From positions 1 to 64,000 of the forward strand of contig JAJEIQ010000073.1 in the NCBI GenBank assembly GCA_022827905.1: DNA of 64,000 bases, in the 5' to 3' direction. A program made the position numbers and the translations under genes. The stretch's first letter is position 1. Every line of letters begins with the position of its first letter. Positions 55,477-64,000 of the stretch are shown here, one piece after another. Origin of the DNA: Pseudomonadales bacterium (GTDB lineage Bacteria > Pseudomonadota > Gammaproteobacteria > Pseudomonadales > Azotimanducaceae). Below the pieces are notes generated by a model. It was not told where the DNA came from. It did no database searches and worked only from the letters and a program-made list of their open reading frames with translations.

Positions 55477-56016
55477 GTGGCTGATCGGGAAATCGCCAAG
55501 AAAAATCGATGGCAAGTGGTTATCATGGCCGTCGCCCTGCCGCTACTGGCGCTGTTTGGCGTCTATAGCCTCATTTACCTTGCCGGACAGGATACGTTGC
55601 TGCAGACCACCAATGCCGGTGAGTTTGTGGATCCGCCCTTGATGGCGCGGGACTTGGGGCTGAGTGACGCCGAGGGGCGTCCGGTTGACGGCAGCGACGC
55701 TTGGTGGGTGTGGGTGGCGGCGGACGATTGCGCGGCCGCTTGCCGACAAGCCATCGGGGCGCTTGGGCGCTTGAAGGATCAGCTCGCGGAGGATGCGGGC
55801 CGGGTGCGTTTTGCCGTGGTCGTCGCCGGGCCGGGTGCCGCGTTGGATTCGATGGTTGTTGAACAATTCCGCAGCGCGGATGAACAGCGGCTGGACGATG
55901 GCATCTACATCGTCGATCCGCCAGGCAACGTGGTGCTGCGCTATCCCATGGAAGCGGACGTCGATGCGGTGGCCGAAGATTTGATAAGTATGTTGAAGGT
56001 TACTCGCAGTGGCTGA
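55477..56016 (+). CDS. membrane-anchored thioredoxin-like protein of the cytochrome oxidase cluster
   Basis: 179 residues from GTG 55477. A single N-terminal membrane segment (VVIMAVALPLLALFGVYSLIYLAG) is followed by an exported domain with WWVWVAADDCAAACRQAIGALG, a CxxxC pair, and a C-terminal GIYIVDPPGNVVLRYPMEAD, as in thioredoxin/SCO-like folds. It directly precedes and overlaps ctaA by eight bases, as in Pseudomonas clusters for cytochrome c oxidase assembly. Probably a copper- or thiol-handling assembly factor; unnamed. Confidence 0.7.
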   Translation: MADREIAKKNRWQVVIMAVALPLLALFGVYSLIYLAGQDTLLQTTNAGEFVDPPLMARDLGLSDAEGRPVDGSDAWWVWVAADDCAAACRQAIGALGRLKDQLAEDAGRVRFAVVVAGPGAALDSMVVEQFRSADEQRLDDGIYIVDPPGNVVLRYPMEADVDAVAEDLISMLKVTRSG

Positions 56017-57055
56017 ATGGGCCTCCCCCAAACTGATGCGCGGGCTGACGGTGGCTGCCGTGGGCTTGGCCTTGGTGGTCGTCGTTCTGGGCGCATACAC
56101 GCGCCTTGCCGATGCGGGCCTTGGCTGCCCGGATTGGCCGGGCTGCTACGGCCATCTGGGCGTGCCCGACACCGAGGCGGAAGTCCAAGCCGCCGAAGCG
56201 CAGTTTCCCGATGCGCCGGTGGAGGCGGATAAGGCGTGGATCGAGATGGTGCATCGCTACTTTGCCACGGCGTTGGGGGCGCTCATTCTCGGCATGGTCG
56301 TCGTGGCGTATCGAGTCCCGAAAGGGATCCCGAACGGAGCCGCGGGCGGGACGCCTCGGGCGCTGCCCGCAGCCCTGCTGGCGCTGGTGATCCTGCAAGG
56401 CGCCTTCGGCGCTTGGACCGTCACGCTGAAGCTCTGGCCCCAAGTGGTGACGGCCCACCTACTGGGCGGATTCGCCACCTTGGCGCTCCTGTGGCTTCTG
56501 GCGCTGCGGCTCGGCATTGGCCCGAAGGGCGAGGGCATGGCGCCGTTTGGGCGCTTGGCCAGCATTGCCTTGGTCGTGGTGGTGGCGCAGGTTGCGCTCG
56601 GCGGCTGGGTCACCTCAAACTACGCCGCCTTGGCCTGCCCGGACTTCCCCACCTGTCACGGCGAGTGGGCGCCGGCCATGGATTTCCGGCAGGGATTTGA
56701 CGTTTTGCAGACGGTGGGGCCCAATTATTTGGGCGGGCTATTGGACAGCGAGGCCCGAATCGCCATACAGTTCGCGCACCGCTTGGGCGCCGTGGCCGTG
56801 CTGGTGGTCGTCGGCCTGCTCGGCTGGCGGCTGTGGAAGGCTGGCAGCCCCTTGGCGCCTTGGGTGCTGGGCCTGCTCGCCGCCCAATGGGCCTTGGGCA
56901 TTTTGAATGTTCTTTTGAACCTGCCGTTGGCGGTCGCCACCGCGCACAATGGCTGCGGCGCACTGTTGCTGCTGGCCTTGGTGACGGTTAGGGAAGGCGC
57001 GTTCCAAGAAATCCAAGAAAACAGAAGCCCGATAACGGGTGCGAATAGTGAGTGA
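56009..57055 (+). CDS. ctaA: heme A synthase (Cox15/CtaA)
   Basis: 348 residues, eight predicted membrane segments. LVVVVLGAYTRLADAGLGCPDWPGCYG contains the family TRL...G.GCPDWPxC motif; MVHRYFATALGALIL and IQFAHRLGAVAVLVV hold the heme-ligating His, and VTSNYAALACPDFPTCHGEW the second Cys pair. It converts heme O to heme A in the inner membrane. The loop after the second helix has a short odd insertion (RVPKGIPNGAAGGTPRALP). Confidence 0.92.
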   Translation: MAEWASPKLMRGLTVAAVGLALVVVVLGAYTRLADAGLGCPDWPGCYGHLGVPDTEAEVQAAEAQFPDAPVEADKAWIEMVHRYFATALGALILGMVVVAYRVPKGIPNGAAGGTPRALPAALLALVILQGAFGAWTVTLKLWPQVVTAHLLGGFATLALLWLLALRLGIGPKGEGMAPFGRLASIALVVVVAQVALGGWVTSNYAALACPDFPTCHGEWAPAMDFRQGFDVLQTVGPNYLGGLLDSEARIAIQFAHRLGAVAVLVVVGLLGWRLWKAGSPLAPWVLGLLAAQWALGILNVLLNLPLAVATAHNGCGALLLLALVTVREGAFQEIQENRSPITGANSE

Positions 57056-57058
57056 GAA

Positions 57059-57952
57059 GTGAGTGAATTAATACAGGCAGTGCGCCCAAGTTGGCGCGAC
57101 TACTTGGAGATGTGCAAGCCCCGCGTGGTGGCGCTGATGCTGCTTTGCGCCTTGGTGGGCATGTTTCTGGCGACTCCGGGCTGGGTAGCAATCGATGTGC
57201 TCGTGCCCGGCATACTGGGCATTGGCCTCGTGGCGGCCTCCGCGGCGGTGGTCAACCACATCGCCGATGCCGAGATCGACATCCGCATGGCCCGCACCGC
57301 CAACCGTCCGGTCGCCACCGGGCGCGTGGGCACCCTGCCCGGGCTGGCGTTCTCCGCTGCGCTTGGCGTGGCGGGCATGGCGGTGCTGCTGTTGTGGACC
57401 AACGCCTTGACGGCTTGGCTCAACCTGGCTTCGTGGGTGGGCTACGGTCTGGTCTACACCCTGTTTCTAAAGCGCATGACGCCGCAGAACATCGTCATCG
57501 GCGGCCTGTTCGGCGCCGCGCCGCCACTGTTCGGCTGGACCGCGGTGACCGGCACCCTGGAACCGGGCGGGCTGATCCTGGTGCTCATCATCTTCGCCTG
57601 GACGCCGCCCCATTTCTGGGCCTTGGCCTTGGACCGCAAGGCGGAGTACCAAGCGGTCAACATTCCCATGCTGCCGGTCACCCACGGCGAGCGCCATACG
57701 CGCCGGCACATCTTCTTCTACACGCTGATCCTGATCGCCTCCAGCCTCTTGCCGGTGGCCATCGGCATGAGCGGTTGGGCTTACCTGATCGCGGCGCTGG
57801 GCTTGGGGGCCGGATTCCTTTACTGGTCGCTGGCGCTGCTCGCCAATCGCGGCCCCAAGGTGCCCATGCAGACGTTTCGCTACTCCATCATCTATCTCAT
57901 GGCCCTGTTCGTCGCCTTGCTGATCGACCACTACTGGCTGGTGCCGGTCTGA
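57059..57952 (+). CDS. ctaB: protoheme IX farnesyltransferase (heme O synthase)
   Basis: 297 residues from GTG. Family marks: RDYLEMCKPRVVALMLLCALVGM, NHIADAEIDIRMARTANRP (the prenyltransferase Asp motif), YTLFLKRMTPQNIVIGGLFGAAPPLFGW, and FAWTPPHFWALALDRKAEY. It farnesylates heme B to heme O in the membrane. Three bases after ctaA; the product is CtaA's substrate. Confidence 0.96.
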   Translation: MSELIQAVRPSWRDYLEMCKPRVVALMLLCALVGMFLATPGWVAIDVLVPGILGIGLVAASAAVVNHIADAEIDIRMARTANRPVATGRVGTLPGLAFSAALGVAGMAVLLLWTNALTAWLNLASWVGYGLVYTLFLKRMTPQNIVIGGLFGAAPPLFGWTAVTGTLEPGGLILVLIIFAWTPPHFWALALDRKAEYQAVNIPMLPVTHGERHTRRHIFFYTLILIASSLLPVAIGMSGWAYLIAALGLGAGFLYWSLALLANRGPKVPMQTFRYSIIYLMALFVALLIDHYWLVPV

Positions 57953-57966
57953 AGGGGCTCGACGCC

Positions 57967-58566
57967 GTGAACCTTCGACGCTGGAAAAGCGCTGCGGCTG
58001 CGCTGGCGGTGATTGCCGCTGGGTGCATGGGCGAAGACCCCGAGGCGCTCCGGGCCCAAGGCATTTACATTCTGCCGGAACCCGCCCAAGTGGCTGGCTT
58101 CGCGCTTGAAACCCAGGATGGCGAGGCCTTCGGCGCGGAGCAGTTGACCGGCGGTTGGTCCTACCTGTTCTTCGGCTTCACCCGCTGCCCGCATCTGTGC
58201 CCCACCACCTTGGCCACCCTCGCTGACGCCGAAGAGCGCATCCGGGCGCTGCCGCAAGGCGACCGGTTCCGCGGCCTGTTCGTCAGCGTGGACCCCGAGC
58301 GGGACGGCAACGAGGACATCAAGGCGTACATGGCCCGCTTCTCCGAGCGCTTTACCGGCTTGCGCGGGTCGCGTTCGGAAACGCTGAAGATCGCCCGCGA
58401 CGTGGATGTCGCCTTCGCCACCTTGCCGGACGGCCAAGGCGACCTGACCGTCGAGCATTCCGGGCACATCGTGCTGATCGACCCCGAGGGGCGCTACCGC
58501 GGCTTCATCAAGTCGCCGCATCGGGTGGATACGCTGGTCTCCGCTTGGCGCGTGCTGACTGGTTGA
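57967..58566 (+). CDS. SCO1/SenC-type copper chaperone
   Basis: 199 residues from GTG 57967, starting with a lipoprotein-type signal (ALAVIAAGC). TRCPHLCPTTL carries the CxxxC copper ligands and EHSGHIVLIDPEG the third ligand His. It delivers copper to the CuA site of cytochrome c oxidase in the periplasm. Follows ctaB by 14 bases; fourth gene of the oxidase assembly cluster, the oxidase subunits themselves being outside the window or elsewhere. Confidence 0.9.
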   Translation: MNLRRWKSAAAALAVIAAGCMGEDPEALRAQGIYILPEPAQVAGFALETQDGEAFGAEQLTGGWSYLFFGFTRCPHLCPTTLATLADAEERIRALPQGDRFRGLFVSVDPERDGNEDIKAYMARFSERFTGLRGSRSETLKIARDVDVAFATLPDGQGDLTVEHSGHIVLIDPEGRYRGFIKSPHRVDTLVSAWRVLTG

Positions 58567-58570
58567 TTTG

Positions 58571-59797
58571 ATGGCTGCTGCTTCGTTGGCGGACCGCTAC
58601 CGCGCGGTCCGCGCCCGCTCAGAGGCGCTTTGCCGGCCTTTGAGCGTTGAGGACTACGGCGTGCAGCCCATGGACGAGGCGAGCCCTCCAAAGTGGCACT
58701 TGGCCCACACCACATGGTTTTTCGAGACCTTTCTGCTCAAGCCGTTCGCCACCGCCTACCAGCCGGTGGATGGGCGCTACGAGCATTTGTTCAACTCCTA
58801 CTACAACGGTGTCGGCGAGCCCTATCCGCGGCCGCGGCGCGGGCTGTTGTCCCGTCCCACCGTCAGCGACGTGATGGACTACCGAACCTTGGTTGACCGG
58901 GCCATGGAACCGCTCCTGGACCGGGAGGACGAAGAGGTTCAGCGGCGCCTTGAACTCGGTCTGAACCATGAGCAGCAGCATCAGGAGTTGATGCTCACGG
59001 ACCTGAAGGCCAACTTGGGATTCAACCCCCTCAAACCCGCCTACCGTCGGGATTTGACTGCTGAGACGAAGGAAGCGCCGCCGCTGGGGTTCAGCGCCCA
59101 CGAGGGCGGGATGATCCAGGCTGGCGCCGAGAGCGACGGCTTTTGCTTCGATAACGAACTGCCCCGGCACCGGGTCTGGCTGGAGCCCTTTGCGCTGGCC
59201 GATCGGCTGGTGACCAACGGCGAGTACCTTGAGTTCATGGCGGACGGCGGCTATCGGAATCCGGCTTGGTGGCTCTCGGAAGGCTGGGCCACCCTGTGCG
59301 ATGGCGGCTGGCACGCCCCCTTCTACTGGCGCGAACGGGATGGCGCGTGGCTTGAGTACCGCTTGGGCGGCGAAACACCCGTGGTGCCGTCGGATCCGGT
59401 GGTTCATGTCAGCGGCTTCGAGGCGGACGCCTATGCCCGTTGGGCGGGCTGCCGGCTGCCCACCGAGTTTGAGTGGGAGGCAAGCGCAGCGGGCCTCGAT
59501 CCGGACGCGGGCAATTTTGTCGACGACGAGCGCCTGCATCCGGTGGGCGGCAACGGACAGCTATTCGGCGACCTCTGGGAGTGGACCGCCAGCGCCTACG
59601 GCCCCTATCCCGGCTACGCGCCGCTGCCGGGCGCGCTCGGCGAGTACAACGGCAAGTTCATGAGCAGCCAATTGGTGCTGCGCGGCGGCTCCTGCGCCAC
59701 GCCCCGAGGCCACGTCCGGGCCAGCTACCGGAACTTCTTCTACCCCGCCGACCGCTGGCAGTTCAGCGGCATACGCTTGGCCAGGGGGCTGGCATGA
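58571..59797 (+). CDS. egtB: ergothioneine biosynthesis sulfoxide synthase EgtB
   Basis: 408 residues from ATG 58571. The N-terminal DinB-like helical domain has KWHLAHTTWFFETFLL and NHEQQHQELMLTDLK (iron-binding His); the C-terminal sulfatase-modifying-factor-type domain has FALADRLVTNGEYLEFMADGGY, WAGCRLPTEFEWEASAAG and LVLRGGSCATPRGHVRASYRNFF. The enzyme joins hercynine and a Cys thiol with oxygen. Its stop overlaps the egtD start. Confidence 0.93.
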   Translation: MAAASLADRYRAVRARSEALCRPLSVEDYGVQPMDEASPPKWHLAHTTWFFETFLLKPFATAYQPVDGRYEHLFNSYYNGVGEPYPRPRRGLLSRPTVSDVMDYRTLVDRAMEPLLDREDEEVQRRLELGLNHEQQHQELMLTDLKANLGFNPLKPAYRRDLTAETKEAPPLGFSAHEGGMIQAGAESDGFCFDNELPRHRVWLEPFALADRLVTNGEYLEFMADGGYRNPAWWLSEGWATLCDGGWHAPFYWRERDGAWLEYRLGGETPVVPSDPVVHVSGFEADAYARWAGCRLPTEFEWEASAAGLDPDAGNFVDDERLHPVGGNGQLFGDLWEWTASAYGPYPGYAPLPGALGEYNGKFMSSQLVLRGGSCATPRGHVRASYRNFFYPADRWQFSGIRLARGLA

Positions 59798-60792
59798 CGC
59801 CACGAGCCCGTCGGCGTGCCGTTTGGCGTCCCATTCGGGATCCCGAATACCAGTTCTTCGACCAGCTGCCCCCGCCGTCGGCGATGCTCGACGAGGTGAT
59901 TGCGGGCCTGACCGAACAACCCAAGCGCATTGCGCCGAAGTTCTTCTACGATGAGCGGGGGTCGAGGCTCTTCGAGGCCATCACCCGGCTGCCGGAGTAC
60001 TACCTGACCCGCACGGAGATGGGCTTGTTTGACGCCTGTCTGCCGGAGGTCCACGACCGCATTGGCGAGGGCGGCTGCTTGGTCGAGTACGGAGCGGGCT
60101 CCAGCGTCAAGATCCGCCGCCTGCTCGAGGAGCTGCTTCCAGCGGCCTATCTGCCGGTGGACATCTCCCGGCGCCATCTTGAGCAAAGCGCCCAGGCGCT
60201 CCACGCCGACTATCCGAACCTAAGCGTCTATCCCATGTGCGCGGACATGACGGCGCCCTTCGAATTGCCGGAAGTGGTGGCTGGCCTTGACAAGCTCGGC
60301 TTCTACCCCGGCTCCAGCATCGGCAACTTCGAGCCGGGCGAGGCCCGGGCGTTTCTGCGCCAAGTGGCGGCCACCTTGGGCGCGGGCGGTCACCTGCTCA
60401 TCGGCGTGGACCGCAAGAAGGACATCGACGTGCTCGAAGCGGCCTACAACGACAGCGCCGGCGTCACGGCGGAATTCAATCTCAACATCCTGCGCCACCT
60501 GAACTCGGCCTTGGCCACCGAATTCGACCCCGCCGGCTTCCGCCACCGGGCGCATTACAACGAAGGTTCCGGCTGCGTGCAGATGTTCCTCGAAAGCGTG
60601 AAGGACCAATCCTCCCGGGTCGATGGCCGAATCATCGAGTTCACCCAAGGCGAACTGGTGCACACCGAGAACTCCTACAAGTATGGTTACGAGCAGTTCG
60701 CCGAGCTGGCCGCAGGTGGCGGCTTCAAAGTCGAGGCCAGTTGGAGCGATGCCGATGACTTCTTCACGCTGTTTTTGCTGCGAGCCGGGTAG
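59794..60792 (+). CDS. egtD: L-histidine N-alpha-methyltransferase EgtD
   Basis: 332 residues from ATG 59794, overlapping egtB by four bases (ATGA). APKFFYDERGSRLFEAITRLPEYYLTRTE, then LVEYGAGSSVKIRRLLEELL (SAM loop), GSSIGNFEPGEA and a C-terminal QGELVHTENSYKYG are the EgtD marks. It trimethylates histidine to hercynine, the first step of ergothioneine synthesis. With egtB it gives the two-gene proteobacterial pathway. Near its start ATTCGGGATCCCGAAT (59833-59848) is a perfect palindrome. Confidence 0.94.
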   Translation: MTPRARRRAVWRPIRDPEYQFFDQLPPPSAMLDEVIAGLTEQPKRIAPKFFYDERGSRLFEAITRLPEYYLTRTEMGLFDACLPEVHDRIGEGGCLVEYGAGSSVKIRRLLEELLPAAYLPVDISRRHLEQSAQALHADYPNLSVYPMCADMTAPFELPEVVAGLDKLGFYPGSSIGNFEPGEARAFLRQVAATLGAGGHLLIGVDRKKDIDVLEAAYNDSAGVTAEFNLNILRHLNSALATEFDPAGFRHRAHYNEGSGCVQMFLESVKDQSSRVDGRIIEFTQGELVHTENSYKYGYEQFAELAAGGGFKVEASWSDADDFFTLFLLRAG

Positions 60793-60828
60793 CCGGTCTT
60801 TCCAGCCCGGGGCGCGGAGCGCGTCATC

Positions 60829-62262
60829 GTGACCCTGCCATGGCGAGTCCGTTGGATGTATGGCCTGGGGCAGTTGCCGGAAGGCGTCAAGACGGCGGCC
60901 TTCGGTTTCTTCCTGCTGTTCTACTACAACCAAGTACTTGGGCTGTCTGGAACCCTAGCGGGCGCCGCCCTCTTCATCGCCCTGCTGTTCGATGCGGTCA
61001 GCGACCCGCTGGTGGGATCCCTCAGCGATTTCACCCATTCCCGATGGGGGCGGCGCCATCCGTATCTGTACGCCTCCGCGCTGCCATTCTCGCTCTGTTT
61101 CCTGGGCCTGTTCGTGCCTCCCTCCGGCCTGTCCGAGGCCGGACTCTTCGCCTGGCTGGTGGTGTTCGCAACCCTCACGCGCACCGCCATGAGCTTCTAC
61201 CACGTGCCCTATCTGTCGATGGGCGCGGAACTCTCCCAAGACTACGATGAACGCACCCGTCTGGCCGCATTTCGCAACCTCTTCCAACTGGCGGGCATGT
61301 TTGCGGTGCTCATTGGCGGCAATGTGCTGTTCTTCTCCGCGACGGGGCAGTTTGCCAACGGACAGTTGAACCCGGCGGCTTACGCCCCATTTGCGCTGTC
61401 CTGCGTGCCCCTCATGCTGGCGGGCGTCTGGCTGACGGCGCTCGGCACCCACGATCAGATCCCAAACCTGCCCGCCCCGAGCGCCGTCGAGCGGCCGACG
61501 TTGATCCGCGCCGTGGTAAGCGACGTGCTCACCGCCTTTCGCATCCGCGCCTTTGCTGCCGTTGTGAGCGCCACCATTCTCTTTGGGATCAACCAAGGCA
61601 TGGTGCAGGCGCTGCACCTCTATCTGGCCACCTACTTTTTCGAGTTGGCTGACTACCAGGTCACGCTGCTGTTCGCCGGCGCCATCACCGGCATCGTGAT
61701 CGGCACGCTGTCGAGCCGAGCGCTTACCGGCCTCTTGGCCGAGAAGCGGACGGTGTTCATTGCCGGGTCGCTTTGGTATGCGTTCTGGACCAGCATCGTC
61801 ATCATCCTGCGGCTGCTCGGCCTGCTGCCGGACAACGAGCACCCATTGGTCGCGCCCCTCTACATCGCCTGCGGTTGCATTTCCGCCTTGGGCCTTGGGG
61901 CCGCCATTCCCATGATCGGCTCGCTGATGGCCGATGTCACGGACGAGCACGAACGCCGGCACGGCACGCGGCAGGAGGGCATCTACTACTCGGCGGGGTC
62001 GCTGGTGGCCAAGGCGGTGGGCGGCGTCGGGCCGATCATCGCGGGCCTGATCATCGACATGGCGGGCATATCCCCCGGCACCCCACCGGCGGAGGTGGCG
62101 CCGGAAGCCATCAGCCGCTTTGGTTGGTTAACTGGGCCAGGCGTCGTGCTGTTCTCGCTGCTCTCCATCCTCTGCATCGGCTTCTACAACATCACCCGCG
62201 CGCAGCACGCCGAAACGTTGGCGAGCCTTTCCCGGAGGACGCCCGACGGCACGACCAGGTAG
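60829..62262 (+). CDS. MFS transporter, glycoside-pentoside-hexuronide (MelB-like) family
   Basis: 477 residues from GTG, with twelve hydrophobic segments. LFDAVSDPLVGSLSDFTHSRWGRRHPYL is the GPH-family cation-binding and loop 2-3 pattern, and SLVAKAVGGVGPIIAGLIIDMAG lies in the C-terminal half. Members move sugars or related solutes with Na+ or H+. Follows egtD by 36 bases; substrate not determinable, though linkage to ergothioneine genes is notable. Confidence 0.85.
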   Translation: MTLPWRVRWMYGLGQLPEGVKTAAFGFFLLFYYNQVLGLSGTLAGAALFIALLFDAVSDPLVGSLSDFTHSRWGRRHPYLYASALPFSLCFLGLFVPPSGLSEAGLFAWLVVFATLTRTAMSFYHVPYLSMGAELSQDYDERTRLAAFRNLFQLAGMFAVLIGGNVLFFSATGQFANGQLNPAAYAPFALSCVPLMLAGVWLTALGTHDQIPNLPAPSAVERPTLIRAVVSDVLTAFRIRAFAAVVSATILFGINQGMVQALHLYLATYFFELADYQVTLLFAGAITGIVIGTLSSRALTGLLAEKRTVFIAGSLWYAFWTSIVIILRLLGLLPDNEHPLVAPLYIACGCISALGLGAAIPMIGSLMADVTDEHERRHGTRQEGIYYSAGSLVAKAVGGVGPIIAGLIIDMAGISPGTPPAEVAPEAISRFGWLTGPGVVLFSLLSILCIGFYNITRAQHAETLASLSRRTPDGTTR

Positions 62263-62342
62263 CGCGGGGTTTCGCGTCCCGACTACCGGCAGGGGGCCAT
62301 TCTCTTTACACTGCATCTTGGGCTTATGACAAAGATCGCAGG

Positions 62343-63644
62343 TTGGACCTAGGGCTAACAGAGCAGTTGCGCAAGGGCCGCATGTCCTTCTTCCAGGTCC
62401 GTGCGGTGGCCATCTGCCTCGTGATCAACACGATCGATGGCTTCGACATTCTGGTCATCGCCTTTCTGGCGCCTGAAATCGCCCAGCAATGGCGGCTGTC
62501 GCCGGAAACGCTGGGCATCCTCCTCAGCGCCGGGCTCGCGGGCATGACGGCCGGTTCGCTGCTCCTATCCCCCCTGGCCGACCGCTACGGCAGGCGTCCG
62601 GCCATTCTGCTGAGCTTGGCGGTCACGAGCCTCGGCATGGTGGCCAGCGCCTTCACGACGGACCTTGCACAACTGACAGCCGCCCGGTTCATCACCGGGC
62701 TCGGCATCGGCACGATGATCGCTAGCCTCACCACGATCGTGGCGGAATACGCCTCCGACCGACGGCGGGCGGTCGCCATCGGCTTCTCCATGGCGGGTTA
62801 TCCAATCGGTGCCATATTCGGTGGTTTCGTCACCCTGTACCTGCTCGAAGCCTTTGACTGGCAGGCGGTGTTCCTGTTTGGCGGCCTGCTGACGGGGCTG
62901 ATGATTCCGCTGTCGCTGGTGTTCCTGCCGGAGTCGATCGAATACCTGTTGACGCGCCGCGAGAAGGACACGCTCGACCGCATCAATCGGGTGCTTGCCA
63001 AGATGAAGAGGCCCCGGCTCGAACGCTTGCCGGACATCTACACCGCGTCGGCCACGGCGGCCAATCGGGTCGCCGAGCTCTTGACGCCGGCGTTTCGCCG
63101 CCAGACGGTGCTGGTTTGGGCGGCCTTCTTTCTGACCCTATCGTCGCTTTACTTCGCCCAGACCTGGACGCCCAAGATCATCGTAGATGCGGGATTCGAT
63201 GTCTCTGACGGCGTATCCATTGGCGTGCTGATTCAAGTGGGCGCCCTGATTGGCGTGTTGGTCATTGGGCTGCTCACCGCCCGGCTATCCATCACTACGA
63301 CCGCGGCCCTGCTCATGGGCTTGGGATTTGCGGCCATGGCTGCGTTCAGCCTCACGCTGGGACAGATCGGCACGCTCTCCGCGCTGGCCGTTTGCATTGG
63401 CCTCGGGGTCAACGCGGCAGTGATCGCCCTCTATGCCCTGGTAGCGGATGTTTACCCCGTTAACATCCGATCGACAGCCATTGGCTGGGCGATCGGCATC
63501 GGGCGGTTCAGTGCGGTGCTGTCCCCGGCCATCGCCGGTTTCGTGCTGGAGTTCGGGATGGAAGTGGCGACCCTGTTCCTGATGTTCGCGTTGCCCATGC
63601 TGCTGGCCGCCGGCTTGGTTCTGGCGATCAGGCCCAAGCACTAG
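62343..63644 (+). CDS. MFS transporter, aromatic acid:H+ symporter (AAHS)-like
   Basis: About 433 residues from TTG 62343; ATG 62382 with AAGGG upstream is the alternative. NTIDGFDILVIAFLAPEIAQQW is the aromatic acid transporter D-G-F-D motif, LSPLADRYGRRPAIL the MFS loop 2-3 motif, and ALVADVYPVNIRSTAIGWAIGIGRFSAVLSPAIAGF the matching C-terminal half. It likely imports an aromatic or related carboxylate. The stop overlaps that of the convergent thrB (CTAG). Confidence 0.85.
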   Translation: MDLGLTEQLRKGRMSFFQVRAVAICLVINTIDGFDILVIAFLAPEIAQQWRLSPETLGILLSAGLAGMTAGSLLLSPLADRYGRRPAILLSLAVTSLGMVASAFTTDLAQLTAARFITGLGIGTMIASLTTIVAEYASDRRRAVAIGFSMAGYPIGAIFGGFVTLYLLEAFDWQAVFLFGGLLTGLMIPLSLVFLPESIEYLLTRREKDTLDRINRVLAKMKRPRLERLPDIYTASATAANRVAELLTPAFRRQTVLVWAAFFLTLSSLYFAQTWTPKIIVDAGFDVSDGVSIGVLIQVGALIGVLVIGLLTARLSITTTAALLMGLGFAAMAAFSLTLGQIGTLSALAVCIGLGVNAAVIALYALVADVYPVNIRSTAIGWAIGIGRFSAVLSPAIAGFVLEFGMEVATLFLMFALPMLLAAGLVLAIRPKH

Positions 63645-64000
63645 GGTCGGATGTTGAGCCTGAACTCGCGGTCCATCCGATCGGTGATGATGCGCCGGAA
63701 TTCGTCCGGGGCCTTGACTCGAACCGCTTCGCCGGCTTGCGCCTTGGCTGCGGCGGATAGACGGGACAGCCAGAAGGCCAATGCGGCGTAAGCCATGAAG
63801 TCGGGAAAGCGTTCGACTTCGGCTTGGGTGAGCGGACGGTGCTCATGGTACGCGGCGAGCAGGGCGTTTGCCTGGCCTTCATCCAACCGGCCCTCCGAGT
63901 CGCTGCACCAGTCGTTGGCGGCAACGGCCAGGTCGTAGATCAGCCAGCTTCGGGAGGCGTGGTGGAAGTCCAGCAGTCCGGTGAGCTGGTCGCCATTGAA
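63641..64000 (-). CDS. thrB: homoserine kinase, C-terminal part (gene continues beyond window)
   Basis: The minus-strand frame is open from 64000 down to TAG at 63641, 119 residues. FNGDQLTGLLDFHHASRSWLIYDLAVAANDWCSD matches the APH-type homoserine kinase (VIDFYFACxDxLxYDLAVxxNDWC), followed by LDEGQANALLAAYHEHRPLTQAE and an AALAFWLSRL helix. It phosphorylates homoserine for threonine synthesis. The N-terminal half lies past the window end. Confidence 0.85.
   Translation of the reverse strand, partial: FNGDQLTGLLDFHHASRSWLIYDLAVAANDWCSDSEGRLDEGQANALLAAYHEHRPLTQAEVERFPDFMAYAALAFWLSRLSAAAKAQAGEAVRVKAPDEFRRIITDRMDREFRLNIRP

Overview
The window is high-GC DNA from the chromosome-origin region of a gammaproteobacterium. 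The run rpmH, rnpA, yidD, yidC, mnmE on one side of a gene-free stretch, and dnaA, dnaN, recF, gyrB, plsC, tag, trkA, rsmB, fmt, def, dprA, tsaC, aroE on the other, closely follows the gene order at the origin of Pseudomonas-like genomes, but without glyQS and hemF. The tmRNA tag (ANDDNYALAA), EgtB/EgtD, Cox15/CtaB/SCO and the acyl-CoA dehydrogenase set also fit an aerobic, probably uncultivated (marine or host-associated) gammaproteobacterium. The species cannot be named from the sequence.

Layout. 1-8.8 kb is a catabolic segment of visibly lower GC: D-aminoacylase-type amidohydrolase (cut by the window edge), a PanE-like dehydrogenase, a luciferase-like monooxygenase, a SnoaL-like protein, two related secreted proteins of which one looks like a propeller-deleted copy of the other, two acyl-CoA dehydrogenases and a thiolase remnant. 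9.3-12.8 kb holds ispA, xseB, a small winged-helix-like protein, a Sel1-repeat protein and the tmRNA gene. 12.8-16.5 kb holds a secreted metallophosphoesterase and two alpha/beta hydrolases.

16.5-27 kb is a defence island. Its left part (16.5-19.9 kb) is a chain of antitoxin genes whose toxin partners are all cut off within about 5-20 codons of their start codons (AbiEi/AbiEii, VapB/VapC, DUF6088/AbiEii-like, DUF433/DUF5615), plus an internally deleted second DUF433 copy. The right part has an AAA ATPase fused to a DUF4435/TOPRIM-like domain (PARIS-like), a nucleoside-deoxyribosyltransferase-like protein, an EcoRII-type restriction enzyme with its C5 methyltransferase, and a divergent HNH enzyme with a phosphorothioate-binding-type N-terminus.

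27-33.7 kb holds a delta-class carbonic anhydrase lipoprotein, an intact ParDE pair, flavoprotein monooxygenases, a MAPEG protein, an amidohydrolase and a lumazine-synthase paralogue. 34-45 kb is the replication-origin block. 45-64 kb holds phospholipid/lipid A-type acyltransferases, K+ uptake, translation-related genes, heme A/cytochrome oxidase assembly, ergothioneine synthesis, two MFS transporters and the end of thrB.

A family of GC-rich palindromic repeats (arms GCGAGGGC/GCCCTCGC around a 5-nt loop, often paired with a second small hairpin) is scattered through the intergenic regions, forms a tandem array beside mnmE, enters one gene's N-terminal coding region and sits between an approximately 40-bp duplication at the tag/lpxL boundary. 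Alternative start codons are common; mnmE appears to start with CTG, and rnpA has no normal start codon upstream of its conserved N-terminus.
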